Positions 7,785 to 16,199 of a DNA stretch of 64,000 bases are shown here, piece after piece (the stretch's first letter is position 1; each line of letters opens with the position of its first letter). The position numbers and the translations under genes were made by a program. This DNA is from Marinobacter maroccanus. Its GTDB lineage: Bacteria > Pseudomonadota > Gammaproteobacteria > Pseudomonadales > Oleiphilaceae. The notes below the pieces were generated by a model. It did not search any database and was not told the DNA's origin. It saw nothing but the letters and a program-made list of their open reading frames with translations. The DNA lies in the NCBI RefSeq assembly GCF_002933275.1, contig NZ_PSSX01000008.1, forward strand, positions 96,416 through 160,415, read 5' to 3'.

Positions 7785-8996
7785 TCAGTCCTGATGAGCA
7801 CCGCTAATCCTTCCCCGTACCCAGGCTGCCCGGAAAGTCTCCGAAGCAACCCCAGCCAGGAATCCGAAAAACGGATCGGCCCAGAAGGTGACCAGTGCCG
7901 TTATCGCGATCACTGGCCAACAGGAAGGTTTGGCGACCCAGAGACGCTTGGTCAGGCCAAGCTCGACAGCCGCCACCATTAGCAGGGCGCCGAGACCGGC
8001 CGCGGGAACGGCAGCGATGAACGACAGGCCGCCGGGCACGAATGCGATCAGGAGCAAACCGGTGCCCAACAGAACCGGCGCCAGGCCCGTCCTGGCGCCG
8101 AAACGGTAATGAGCAGCCACACCACCCGCGCCGTGGCACATGGGCAGCGCACCGAACGGCACCAGGAAGAGATTGGCCAGGCCGGTTGTCACCGACAGAC
8201 GTGCTGGCGAGACCCGGTGTGACTGATCCCCGAAATAATCCCCAACCACCAGGGCCGTCAGGACGATGGCGTTGGTGATGGTCAGCGCCAGTTGTGGCAG
8301 CACCAGGATGGAAAAGCCTTGCTGCCATTCATCCATTGACGGCAACTGGGGCATAGAGAAGATCGCCGGATCAGCCGGCAACGGCAGCCCGGGCGAACCT
8401 AGCAGGGCCCCGAGAATCATGGCCAGAGCAAGGCCCAGCAGTGCCGCAGGCCAACTGGGGAAAAGTTTCAGGGTGACGGCCAGCAACGCAAGGATAGCGA
8501 GGCCCAACGGCAGAGAAGTGGCCATTAGTTCCAGGCTCATGCTGGCCAACAACAAACCCAGTCCCAGCTGAAGGCCGCTCAGCACCGACCCTGGCACCAG
8601 GCGGGCCGCCCGGTTGATCCACCCGGTTGAACCCAGAAGCAAGAGAATGGCACCGATCAGAACGCCACTGGCGATAAGGCTCTGGGCACTGACCTGGGTG
8701 GTAAGCAGCAGCGCGGCAACCGCTTTCATGGGCTGCACGGGCACCGGCAGACGATAATACAGCCCGGTCGCGATATAGAAGACGGCGAACCCCAACAGCA
8801 CCGGTACCGGCGCCAGTCCGGCCACGCCAATGGCCCCGAGACTCAGCGGCAGCAAGGTGCCGATATCCCCCAGCGCGCCACTAAATTCGTGGATCAGATT
8901 CTTTCCGGCCGAACGCTTGTGTCCGTTCGAACCTTGCATTCCCGTCGAACCCATGCGGGCTCCTGCCTGATTGGTCTGCTTATTGTTGTCATTCAA
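7785..8996 (-). CDS. MOT1-family molybdate/tungstate (sulfate-permease-like) transporter
   Basis: Polytopic inner-membrane protein of 403 residues with about ten hydrophobic segments. The conserved loops PMKAVAALLL and PMCHGAGGVAAHYRFGARTG are typical of the MOT1 branch of the SulP-like superfamily. It likely imports molybdate or a related oxyanion. The hydrophilic N-terminus is low in complexity (MGSTGMQGSNGH). It overlaps the upstream regulator gene by four bases, so the two form an operon, and the tungstate ABC importer is divergently transcribed next to them. Substrate choice between molybdate, tungstate and sulfate cannot be read from sequence; the context of tup and molybdopterin genes favours Mo or W. 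Confidence 0.8.
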   Translation of the reverse strand: MNDNNKQTNQAGARMGSTGMQGSNGHKRSAGKNLIHEFSGALGDIGTLLPLSLGAIGVAGLAPVPVLLGFAVFYIATGLYYRLPVPVQPMKAVAALLLTTQVSAQSLIASGVLIGAILLLLGSTGWINRAARLVPGSVLSGLQLGLGLLLASMSLELMATSLPLGLAILALLAVTLKLFPSWPAALLGLALAMILGALLGSPGLPLPADPAIFSMPQLPSMDEWQQGFSILVLPQLALTITNAIVLTALVVGDYFGDQSHRVSPARLSVTTGLANLFLVPFGALPMCHGAGGVAAHYRFGARTGLAPVLLGTGLLLIAFVPGGLSFIAAVPAAGLGALLMVAAVELGLTKRLWVAKPSCWPVIAITALVTFWADPFFGFLAGVASETFRAAWVRGRISGAHQD

Positions 8997-9877
8997 GCGT
9001 TATACATCACTGTACCAAGCTCACTTATATCATACCCCCCCAACGCCTCCGCGCGCTGAATAAAACGCTCGCAACGAGCGAAGTCCAGCAAACGCTGCAT
9101 GGCCGGCTCGAAGTAGTGGCGCCTGCGCATGGCCAGGTCAAAGTGCTCCTGCTGCAGGGGAATAAATGCCAGCCCCTGACGCCTGGCAGCCGCTTCAATA
9201 CCCACGCCCACATCAGACTCCCCCTGACGAATGGCCAGGGCCAGATCGTCCTCACTGAGCGAGGGATGGGCGGCCCAGGTAAGCTGACTGGCCTCTATAC
9301 GATGGCGGGCAAGCAGACCCTGCAGCAGATGGCTGACGCCGGCATCGGGCTGGCGGTGGGCGAGACGAAGGCCCGGTCGGGCGACATCCTCGAGCCGCGT
9401 CAATCCGTGAGGATTGCCTGGCGCCAGGAGGAGCCCCTGCTGGCGCTTGGCCCAACGAATCAGCACCAGGTCCCTCATGCCAGTCAACCCCAAGGTAGCC
9501 GGATCGTTGTATCGCTCACTCTCCGCGTGCCAGATGTGCATGCCAGCAACCATCGCGCGCCCGTCCACCAGGCGCTGAACTCCATCGCCGCTACCCTGGC
9601 ACAACATGGCAAGCTCGGCGTTGCTCTCCTTTACCGCCCACTCCAGCAGCGGGTCCTGGCTACCCACCAACACCGGCGGCGTGGGGGCACTGATCGCATC
9701 GTCACCTTCGAGGTGGTTCATCAACCACAAATCAATACGCTGGCGGGGGAACAATAGCTTTCCTGTAATCCGAACGCAGGGAATAACACCCTGGCTGACC
9801 AGATCATAAACCTTGCGTTCTTTCAGGCGCAGATACTCAGCAGCCTCGGCCGTGGTGAGATAAGCGGGAAGGGGCAT
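8993..9877 (-). CDS. HTH_17-PBP fusion one-component regulator, likely sensing molybdate or tungstate
   Basis: Cytoplasmic regulator of 294 residues. Residues about 3-55 form an excisionase-type helix-turn-helix (TTAEAAEYLRLKERKVYDLV, then RITGKLLFPRQRIDLWL). The remainder is a periplasmic-binding-protein-like domain of the kind found in ModE-like and substrate-binding regulators (LLLAPGNPHGLTRLEDVARPGLRLAHRQ, and GESDVGVGIEAAARRQGLAFIPL). ATG at 9877 is chosen because GGAG lies seven bases upstream; a TTG at 9901 is possible. The gene is co-transcribed with the MOT1 transporter and divergent from tupBCA, so control of oxyanion uptake is the natural role. No signal peptide is seen, which fits a cytoplasmic sensor. 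Confidence 0.78.
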   Translation of the reverse strand: MPLPAYLTTAEAAEYLRLKERKVYDLVSQGVIPCVRITGKLLFPRQRIDLWLMNHLEGDDAISAPTPPVLVGSQDPLLEWAVKESNAELAMLCQGSGDGVQRLVDGRAMVAGMHIWHAESERYNDPATLGLTGMRDLVLIRWAKRQQGLLLAPGNPHGLTRLEDVARPGLRLAHRQPDAGVSHLLQGLLARHRIEASQLTWAAHPSLSEDDLALAIRQGESDVGVGIEAAARRQGLAFIPLQQEHFDLAMRRRHYFEPAMQRLLDFARCERFIQRAEALGGYDISELGTVMYNA

Positions 9878-9994
9878 CAGAATCTCCGAAGGATCAGGCA
9901 AAGCCTCAGACTGTTTTTGACTGCATATATTTCAGCAGGCTGTGCAAAGCGTAGTTAAAAACGCCACGATGCTCAACATTAAGGAGACGCAGCT

Positions 9995-10693
9995 GTGGAA
10001 GAAAATGCGTTTTACGTGGCGCTGTCGCTACTGGTGAACCTCGACGCTTCGCTGTACCAGATCGTGGTGCTTTCACTGCAGGTCTCGCTTTTGGCGGTCC
10101 TGATCGCGGCGGCTTTGGGGTTCCCCCTGGGTGCGGCAGTTGCATTGTGGCAATTCCCCGGGCGCGGCGGCGTGATTGTTGCGCTGAATGCCTTGATGGG
10201 ATTGCCTCCGGTTGTGGCCGGGCTCGGCGTTTACCTGCTGTTATCGCGGGCCGGACCTCTCGGTGAACTGGGCCTTCTGTTCACGCCCAGCGCCATGGTG
10301 ATTGCGCAGGTGATACTGGTACTGCCCATTCTCGCCGCGCTCTCGCGCCAGAAAGTAGAGGAGCTGCTGGGTGAGTACCGGGAACAGTTCGTATCGCTGG
10401 GCATGTCCAGGGCATGCATGATGCCCACCCTGTTGTGGGACGCCCGCTTTGCCTTGCTGACCGTTCTGCTCGCAGGGTTCGGCCGGGCCAGCGCAGAGGT
10501 GGGCGCGGTCATGATGGTAGGCGGCAATATTGACGGCGTGACCCGGGTCATGACAACGGCCATTGTGCTGGAGACAAGCAAGGGGGCCCTGCCCCTGGCG
10601 TTGGGCCTGGGCATTGTCCTTCTGACACTGGTCATGGTGATCAACGCCACGGCCTACATTTTGAGTGAAACGGCTAAAAGGCGCATGGGATGA
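9995..10693 (+). CDS. tupB: tungstate ABC transporter permease
   Basis: Inner-membrane permease of 232 residues with five to six hydrophobic segments. The EAA-type loop that docks on the ATPase is visible (EYREQFVSLGMSRACMMPTLLWDARFALLTVLLAGFGRASAEVGAVMMVGG). The sequence matches TupB more than ModB: it is short and carries GRASAEVGAVMMVGGNI. GTG start with AAGGAG nine bases upstream. It is the first gene of tupBCA and overlaps tupC by four bases. It forms the channel for tungstate entry needed by the formate dehydrogenase encoded downstream. Confidence 0.88.
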   Translation: MEENAFYVALSLLVNLDASLYQIVVLSLQVSLLAVLIAAALGFPLGAAVALWQFPGRGGVIVALNALMGLPPVVAGLGVYLLLSRAGPLGELGLLFTPSAMVIAQVILVLPILAALSRQKVEELLGEYREQFVSLGMSRACMMPTLLWDARFALLTVLLAGFGRASAEVGAVMMVGGNIDGVTRVMTTAIVLETSKGALPLALGLGIVLLTLVMVINATAYILSETAKRRMG

Positions 10694-11433
10694 CTTCATT
10701 GAACGTGCCTATTAACGACCCGATCGAACTCAGTGCACCGCCGTCGCTGCAATTCGAGAGCGTCGAGTTCAACCCGTTCGGCCACCAGCTTTTTGGCCCC
10801 TGTTCTTTCAAGCTTGACGGACCCGGCCCCACGCTGGTGATGGGCCCCAATGGCGCAGGCAAAAGTCTGATGCTGCGATTGGCACATGGTCTGCTGACAC
10901 CCACTGAAGGGGCCGTGACCTGGTCAGGCGACGGAGCACCCCGCCAGGCCATGGTTTTCCAGACGCCGGTGCTTCTGCGCCGTTCCGCACTGGCCAACCT
11001 CACGCACGCGCTGGCAGTCAATAATATCCCACGCAGGCTCCGCACAGATCTGGCCCGGGAAGCCCTGGCGCGATTCGGCCTGTCTGCCAGTGCCGATACA
11101 CCTGCCCGGGTGCTATCGGGTGGCGAGAAACAGCGCCTGGCACTGGCCCGGGCCTGGGCGCTCTCACCGGCAGTGCTGTTTCTGGACGAGCCCACCTCTG
11201 CACTGGATCCGGCCGCCATCAAGGAAGTCGAAACCGCGGTTCAGGAATTTCATGAAAGAGGCACGCGGATCGTGATGACAACCCATGACCTGCATCAGGC
11301 CCGGCGACTTGCCGGGGATGTGCTGTTTCTCGCTGGTGGCAAAGTGCAGGAGCACACCCCTTCGAACGTCTTTTTTGACACCCCTGTTTCGCGCCAGGCG
11401 CAAGCCTTTATGAGCGGTGAACTCGTTGCGTGA
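10690..11433 (+). CDS. tupC: tungstate ABC transporter ATP-binding protein
   Basis: ABC ATPase of 247 residues. It has Walker A GPNGAGKS, the Q-loop region MVFQTPVLL, the ABC signature LSGGEKQRLALARA, Walker B VLFLDEPTSALD and the switch H in MTTHDLHQARR. It drives tungstate import with TupB and TupA. Start overlaps the tupB stop (ATGA), and the end overlaps a possible start of the next reading frame by four bases, although tupA itself probably begins later. The short N-terminal extension before the nucleotide-binding core is unremarkable. Confidence 0.88.
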   Translation: MTSLNVPINDPIELSAPPSLQFESVEFNPFGHQLFGPCSFKLDGPGPTLVMGPNGAGKSLMLRLAHGLLTPTEGAVTWSGDGAPRQAMVFQTPVLLRRSALANLTHALAVNNIPRRLRTDLAREALARFGLSASADTPARVLSGGEKQRLALARAWALSPAVLFLDEPTSALDPAAIKEVETAVQEFHERGTRIVMTTHDLHQARRLAGDVLFLAGGKVQEHTPSNVFFDTPVSRQAQAFMSGELVA

Positions 11434-11501
11434 TTCACAACCACAAAACCCACCAAACCATTGCTCACTCGATGAATGAAACCAAAGATGGAGAAAACAA
11501 G

Positions 11502-12308
11502 ATGAAAAAGACCCTGAATCTGGTTCTTGCAGCCGTAACTACCATGGGCCTGACGTTCAGCGCCCATGCCGAAGACTACATTACGCTGGCTTCAACAACG
11601 TCAACCGAGAACTCGGGCCTGTTCGACTCGATACTGCCAAAGTTTGAGGACGCGACCGGCATCGAAGTCCGCGTTGTCGCCGTAGGTACCGGCCAGGCCT
11701 TTGAACTTGCCCGCCGCGGCGATGCCGACAGTCTTCTGGTGCACGACACCAACGGCGAAAAGCGGTTTGTGGAGAACGGCTTTGCCACCGAGCGCGCCGA
11801 TGTCATGTACAACGACTTTGTACTGATCGGCCCCAAGGATGATCCCGCAAACATCAGCGAAGCGCAAAGCGCAGCCGGCGCATTCGCGGCTATCGCCGAA
11901 GCAGAGGCACCGTTCGCATCACGTGGCGATGACAGCGGCACCAACCGCGCCGAACTCCGGCTCTGGGCCAATGCCGGTGTGGAGCCAGGCGGCAGCTGGT
12001 ACCGGGAGCTTGGCAGCGGCATGGGGCCAACACTGAACACCGCTGCAGCCATGGACGCCTACGTGATGTCCGACCGTGCCACCTGGGTGGCGTTTGAAAA
12101 CCGGCAAAACCTGGAGCTGCTGTACGCAGGCGACGAGGTAATGTTCAACCAGTATGGCAGCCTGCTGTTGTCTGAAGAGAAGCATCCGCACCTCAAGCAT
12201 GAGATGGCTGCGAAATGGCACAACTGGCTTCTCTCCGAAGAAGGTCAGCAGGCGATTGCCGACTTCAAGGTGGATGGACAGCAGCTGTTTTTCCCGAACG
12301 CCAAGTAG
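11502..12308 (+). CDS. tupA: tungstate ABC transporter periplasmic binding protein
   Basis: Periplasmic binding protein of 268 residues. A signal peptide MKKTLNLVLAAVTTMGLTFSAHA precedes the mature start EDYITLASTTST. The TupA-type anion pocket TTSTENSGL at the mature N-terminus and the downstream segments VGTGQAFELARRGDADSLLVHD and RGDDSGT are typical. ATG at 11502 is chosen because GGAG lies eight bases upstream and the signal peptide starts there; the frame is open back to 11430. TupA binds tungstate with very high preference over molybdate in studied homologues. The gene is followed by a strong terminator and a curious partial copy of its own 3' end. Confidence 0.88.
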   Translation: MKKTLNLVLAAVTTMGLTFSAHAEDYITLASTTSTENSGLFDSILPKFEDATGIEVRVVAVGTGQAFELARRGDADSLLVHDTNGEKRFVENGFATERADVMYNDFVLIGPKDDPANISEAQSAAGAFAAIAEAEAPFASRGDDSGTNRAELRLWANAGVEPGGSWYRELGSGMGPTLNTAAAMDAYVMSDRATWVAFENRQNLELLYAGDEVMFNQYGSLLLSEEKHPHLKHEMAAKWHNWLLSEEGQQAIADFKVDGQQLFFPNAK

Positions 12309-12309
12309 G
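12281..12309 (+). repeat. first copy of a 29-base direct repeat (3' end of tupA)
   Basis: The last codons and stop of tupA (GCAGCTGTTTTTCCCGAACG and the next nine bases) recur 117 bases downstream with only two differences. This copy is the coding one. Confidence 0.85.
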
Positions 12310-12361
12310 TCAGCAAGGTTAAGGGCCACTGGCCTTACCCTGTCTAACCCTGTATTACCTG

Positions 12362-12386
12362 AACCCCGGCGCTGCCGGGGTTTTTT
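12362..12386 (+). terminator. rho-independent terminator of tupBCA
   Basis: A nine-base-pair GC-rich stem AACCCCGGC / GCCGGGGTT with loop GCT is followed directly by a T run. It lies 54 bases after the tupA stop and before fdhD. Confidence 0.85.
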
Positions 12387-12397
12387 ATTGGTGTAAG

Positions 12398-12426
12398 GCA
12401 GCTGTTTTTCCCGAATGCCAAATAGG
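12398..12426 (+). repeat. second, non-coding copy of the tupA 3'-end repeat
   Basis: Matches 27 of 29 bases of 12281-12309, including the TAG stop and following G, but lies beyond the terminator hairpin. It appears to be the relic of a short duplication that enclosed the terminator region. Confidence 0.85.
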
Positions 12427-12490
12427 CTAATCTCTGGCAATCTCCGTAGATATTCCATTCAACGGCATTCATGAAACGGCTATAACAAAA

Positions 12491-13360
12491 ATGACGATTG
12501 ATCCCATACTTCCCGATCCCAAAGATCCACGGCTTTCCCGGCCGGTAGAAGGTGTCGATGAAAACGGCGAGGCCAAATCGATCAGCGTGATCGAGGAACG
12601 CCCGCTGACCATCTACCTGAACAGCCAGGAAATCGTCACGGCCATGACCATTGGCGATCACCCGGAGTATCTGGCCCTGGGTTTCCTGCTGAACCAGGGC
12701 ATGCTGAAACAGACCGATGAGGTCACCGGAATCGATTTCGACGAGGAACTTGAGGTCGCGGTGGTGCGCACGGCGGGCGTGACCGATGTCGAGGACAAGC
12801 TGGAAAAGAAAACCCGCACCTCCGGCTGCGCCGTGGGCACGGTCTTCGGCGACATGATGGCGGGTCTGGAGGGGCTGTCTCTGCCAGACACTCCAGTACA
12901 CACCAGCACCTTTTACGATCTCTCCTTTCAGATCAATCACACACCCAGCCTGTACATGGAAACCGGCGCCATCCATGGCACCGCACTATGCCAGGGCAAA
13001 ACAATCCTTGCCTACATGGAGGATGTTGGAAGGCACAATGCGGTCGACAAGATTGCCGGCTGGATGTACCTGAACAACATTGCTACAGCCGATAAGGTGC
13101 TATACACCACCGGGCGACTCACCTCCGAGATGGTGATCAAGACATCGCTGATGGGCATTCCCACGCTGATCAGCCGCTCCGGCTTTACCGCCTGGGGCGT
13201 CGATATTGCCCGGCAGGTCGGGCTGACCCTGATCGGCCGGATGCGAGGCAAGAAATTCACCTGCCTGAGCGGCCAACACCGACTGGTGTTCGATCAGGAC
13301 TTGTCGCAGGTACCCGATGAAGACAAGAAGCTGCGTCGTAAAGGCGCTCAACATGATTGA
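12491..13360 (+). CDS. fdhD: formate dehydrogenase accessory sulfurtransferase
   Basis: FdhD of 289 residues. It transfers sulfur to the bis-MGD cofactor before insertion into formate dehydrogenase. Family landmarks are present: EERPLTIYLNSQEIVTAMTIGDHPEYLALGFLLNQGM, the cysteine loop TSGCAVGT, EDVGRHNAVDKIAG for cofactor binding, and TGRLTSEMV. The cysteine loop has only one Cys; the second position of the usual CxxC is Gly here. It opens a + strand run fdhD-mobA-mobB-moeA of molybdopterin genes, 12 bases before mobA. The start ATG is assumed at 12491; no strong ribosome site is visible. Confidence 0.92.
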   Translation: MTIDPILPDPKDPRLSRPVEGVDENGEAKSISVIEERPLTIYLNSQEIVTAMTIGDHPEYLALGFLLNQGMLKQTDEVTGIDFDEELEVAVVRTAGVTDVEDKLEKKTRTSGCAVGTVFGDMMAGLEGLSLPDTPVHTSTFYDLSFQINHTPSLYMETGAIHGTALCQGKTILAYMEDVGRHNAVDKIAGWMYLNNIATADKVLYTTGRLTSEMVIKTSLMGIPTLISRSGFTAWGVDIARQVGLTLIGRMRGKKFTCLSGQHRLVFDQDLSQVPDEDKKLRRKGAQHD

Positions 13361-13372
13361 CGGAGGCACTGC

Positions 13373-13960
13373 ATGACGCAATGTGCAGTCATCCTGGCCG
13401 GCGGCCAGGCAAACCGGATGGGTGGCGTCGACAAGGGCCGGCTCATGCTCGGAGACCAGTCGCTGATCCAGCGGGTGATTGAGCGGATCACACCTCAGGT
13501 CGACGCCGTGGTATTGAACGCCAACGGCGATTTAAGCCGGTTCGACGACCTGGGTTTGCCCATAGTGGCCGACTCCATCGAGGGCTTTCCGGGACCGCTG
13601 GCGGGCGTTCTCGCGGGCATGGACTGGGCCGCCGAACAGGGCCATGACTGGCTGATCAGCGTTGCTGCCGACACTCCGTCCTTCCCCAGGGATCTGGCTG
13701 TCAGGCTGGCTGAACATGACACCCCGGTGGTCTTGGCGGCCACACCGGACCCCGAACGGGGCCGACTGCCCCAACCGACCTTCGGCCGTTGGCAGGTCGC
13801 TTTACGGCATGAGTTGCGCGCCGCCCTGAACGATGGGGTACGCAAGATCCGCCAGTGGACGCAGGCCCAGGGCGAAACCCTGGTGATTTTCGACGAAGGC
13901 GATTTTTTCAATATCAATACGCCAGACGATCTGGCCTGGGCGGAGCAGCACCTGAAGTGA
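13373..13960 (+). CDS. mobA: molybdenum cofactor guanylyltransferase
   Basis: MobA of 195 residues, which attaches GMP to molybdopterin to form the MGD cofactor. The nucleotide-binding signature VILAGGQANRMGGVDKGRLML lies at the N-terminus, with PIVADSIEGFPGPLAGVLAGMDW and VAADTPSFP (metal-binding Asp) following. CGGAGGCACTGC precedes the ATG. The stop codon overlaps the GTG start of mobB. This enzyme is required for the bis-MGD cofactor of the formate dehydrogenase encoded at 22135-25020. Confidence 0.92.
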   Translation: MTQCAVILAGGQANRMGGVDKGRLMLGDQSLIQRVIERITPQVDAVVLNANGDLSRFDDLGLPIVADSIEGFPGPLAGVLAGMDWAAEQGHDWLISVAADTPSFPRDLAVRLAEHDTPVVLAATPDPERGRLPQPTFGRWQVALRHELRAALNDGVRKIRQWTQAQGETLVIFDEGDFFNINTPDDLAWAEQHLK

Positions 13961-14448
13961 ATGTTATTGGCATCGTAGGTTGGAAAAACTCCGGCAAGAC
14001 CACACTGGCCGCGGCCCTGATTCGCGAACTCTCCAGCCGGGGGTTAACGGTCAATTCGATCAAACACGCCCATCACATGGTGGATGTGGATCAACCCGGA
14101 ACAGACAGCTACAAACATCGTGACGCCGGCGCCCGGGAAGTCATCCTGGCTGGCGGTCAGCGCTTCGCGATCATGCACGAACTCCGGGGAGCAGCAGAAC
14201 CGACGCTGGATGATTTGCTGGCACGGCTTAGCCCCTGCGACTGGGTGGTAGTCGAGGGATTCAAGACCCACTCCCACACCAAGATCGAGGTGCACCGCCG
14301 GGAGGGTTCCCGGTCACCGCTGTTCACCGAGGATCCGAGCATTGTTGCTGTGGCGTCGGACTACGCCGCCGAATTCTCGGGCCCCGTTTTCGACATAAAC
14401 GATGTACCCGCCATCGCCGACTTTATTCTGAACCGTCAAAAACAATGA
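13957..14448 (+). CDS. mobB: molybdopterin-guanine dinucleotide biosynthesis GTP-binding protein
   Basis: MobB of 163 residues with the P-loop GWKNSGKTT near the N-terminus and the later motif DWVVVEGFK. It binds GTP and assists MobA. The start is taken as GTG at 13957, which overlaps the mobA stop, because the P-loop strand VNVIGIVGW begins there; an ATG at 13961 is out of frame. It overlaps moeA by four bases. MobB is helpful but not essential in studied bacteria. Confidence 0.88.
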   Translation: MNVIGIVGWKNSGKTTLAAALIRELSSRGLTVNSIKHAHHMVDVDQPGTDSYKHRDAGAREVILAGGQRFAIMHELRGAAEPTLDDLLARLSPCDWVVVEGFKTHSHTKIEVHRREGSRSPLFTEDPSIVAVASDYAAEFSGPVFDINDVPAIADFILNRQKQ

Positions 14449-15722
14449 GCGGGACAACCAGGAGCCGAAGATCCATGAAACCGCTTCGCAACGACTGTTT
14501 TGCCTTGCCCCCCGGAGTGAACTGGACGCCGGTCGAAGAGGCCCTGGAGCGTTTGCGTTCACGGTTGCATCCCGTGGTGGAAGTGGAACACGCCGTTCCG
14601 CTCTCACAGGTTCACGGCCGGATCCTGGCAAGCGATGTCCATGCGCCTCGGGCCCACCCCCCAAGCAACAATTCCGCCGTCGACGGCTACGCCCTGGCCG
14701 GGCCGGTGACAGACGTGCCCTGTACACTGCCGCTGGTGGATGGCCGCAGCGCCGCCGGTGAGCCTTACATGGGACAGGTGCCCGAAGGTCATGCGATCCG
14801 GATTCTGACAGGAGCGGTCATTCCAGCCGGCACGGATACGGTGGTGCTGGAGGAAGACTGCGAAGTCAGGGATGGCCAGCTGCATTTGAACGGCACGCTG
14901 AAAGCGGGCGCCAATGCTCGCAAAGCCGGCGAAGACATCAAGGCTCAGGATCGGATCCTGGTCGCCGGAACCCGCCTGACGCCCACACAGATTTCCGTAC
15001 TCGCCAGCGTGGGGGTGGAATCGGTCGACGTCTACCAGAGGCTGAGGGTCGGGGTTCTGTCTACCGGTGATGAGGTAAAACCGGTTGGTGCCGCCGTCAC
15101 CGACTGGCAGATCTACGACGCTAACCGGCCGATGCTCAGCGCCCTGATTTCGCAACTGGGCTACGAGCTGGTGGATCTCGGCCATGTGCTGGACCGGGCC
15201 GAAGAGGTGAAAGCGGCGCTTGAGCGGGGCGCGGAACACTGCGACCTGATCCTGACCAGCGGCGGTGTGTCCGCCGGCGACGAAGATCACGTATCGAAAA
15301 CCCTGAAAGCCCACGGCGACATCAGCAACTGGCGCATTGCCATCAAGCCCGGCCGGCCTCTGGCCCTCGCTATGTTCCAGGGCACGCCGGTCGTCGGCCT
15401 GCCGGGTAATCCGGTGGCCGCCTGGGTTTGCGCCCTCCGGTTTGGCGCCCCTGCCATGGCACTACTGGCGGGCGGAGAATGGTTCGAGCCTCAGGCCTAT
15501 GTGATGCCGGCCAACTTTTCGAAGAACAAAAAGCCCGGGCGCAGCGAGATGCTGCGGGCACGGGTCCGGGATGGGCAGGTTGAGGTATTCGGTTCGGAAG
15601 GCTCCGGCCGGGTGACCGGCCTGGCCTGGTCCGACGGACTGGTGGAACTGGATGAGAGCGCCCAACAGATAGAGCCGGGCACCCCCGTGCGGTTTATTCC
15701 TTACGGCAGCTTCGGCCTTTAA
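14445..15722 (+). CDS. moeA: molybdopterin molybdenumtransferase
   Basis: MoeA of up to 425 residues, inserting molybdate (or tungstate) into adenylated molybdopterin. Conserved segments: SNNSAVDGYAL, RILTGAVIPAGTDTVVLEEDC, GVLSTGDEV, LILTSGGVSAGDEDHV and KPGRPLA, then LPGNPVA. A second ATG at 14475 (MKPLRNDCFALPPG) has GGAG ten bases upstream and may be the true start; the first ATG overlaps the mobB stop. The gene ends exactly where the convergent gene at 15723 ends, with no spacer between the two stop codons. Confidence 0.92.
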   Translation: MSGTTRSRRSMKPLRNDCFALPPGVNWTPVEEALERLRSRLHPVVEVEHAVPLSQVHGRILASDVHAPRAHPPSNNSAVDGYALAGPVTDVPCTLPLVDGRSAAGEPYMGQVPEGHAIRILTGAVIPAGTDTVVLEEDCEVRDGQLHLNGTLKAGANARKAGEDIKAQDRILVAGTRLTPTQISVLASVGVESVDVYQRLRVGVLSTGDEVKPVGAAVTDWQIYDANRPMLSALISQLGYELVDLGHVLDRAEEVKAALERGAEHCDLILTSGGVSAGDEDHVSKTLKAHGDISNWRIAIKPGRPLALAMFQGTPVVGLPGNPVAAWVCALRFGAPAMALLAGGEWFEPQAYVMPANFSKNKKPGRSEMLRARVRDGQVEVFGSEGSGRVTGLAWSDGLVELDESAQQIEPGTPVRFIPYGSFGL

Positions 15723-16199
15723 TCAGTCAACGCTGCCATGAACCGCAAAGGCCTCCAGTGAAGCATCCTGAGGGCCCCGGGAACGGTAGGTTTCCTCGAC
15801 ACCCAGCTCGGTCAGTGTACGGCTGACCATCAGCAGGGTGTTGTCCTCGAAGTCTTCACACATGCTGCGCATCTGGTCGATTTCTTCACAGGCAACCGGA
15901 TAGGCCGCATCGATATCCGGCGCGCCGTAATGGTCAACAAACGTCTGTGCAAGGGTACGGCGAACATGCTCGAGTTCCGGTTCGGTGATGTTGCATACCC
16001 CCACGAAACTGGCGCGCCCGCCTGATTCAATGCTGTACCAGCCGTTACTGAATGCCTGGCGGGCTTTGCCTTTCAGGTCTGCTTCGGTCCAGTTGGAGAA
16101 CTCGAAGCCACCGGAGATCGCCCATTCACCACTGGGCGCAGGCTTTTCAAATACGTTTTCGTCCGATATGTCCAGTTGCAGGGTTCGGGCCAGCTTCAT
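15723..16199 (-). CDS. uncharacterised formate-dehydrogenase-neighbourhood protein (DUF6505-like)
   Basis: Cytoplasmic protein of 158 residues with no signal peptide or membrane segment. It is acidic and contains three cysteines but no metal-binding cluster motif. The start overlaps the stop of the lipoate/biotin-ligase-like gene by four bases, so it is the last gene of the polyferredoxin-Mrp-ligase operon. Proteins of this size recur in formate dehydrogenase neighbourhoods; I believe the family is DUF6505, but that label is from memory and not certain. An accessory role in dehydrogenase maturation is inferred only from position. Confidence 0.65.
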   Translation of the reverse strand: MKLARTLQLDISDENVFEKPAPSGEWAISGGFEFSNWTEADLKGKARQAFSNGWYSIESGGRASFVGVCNITEPELEHVRRTLAQTFVDHYGAPDIDAAYPVACEEIDQMRSMCEDFEDNTLLMVSRTLTELGVEETYRSRGPQDASLEAFAVHGSVD

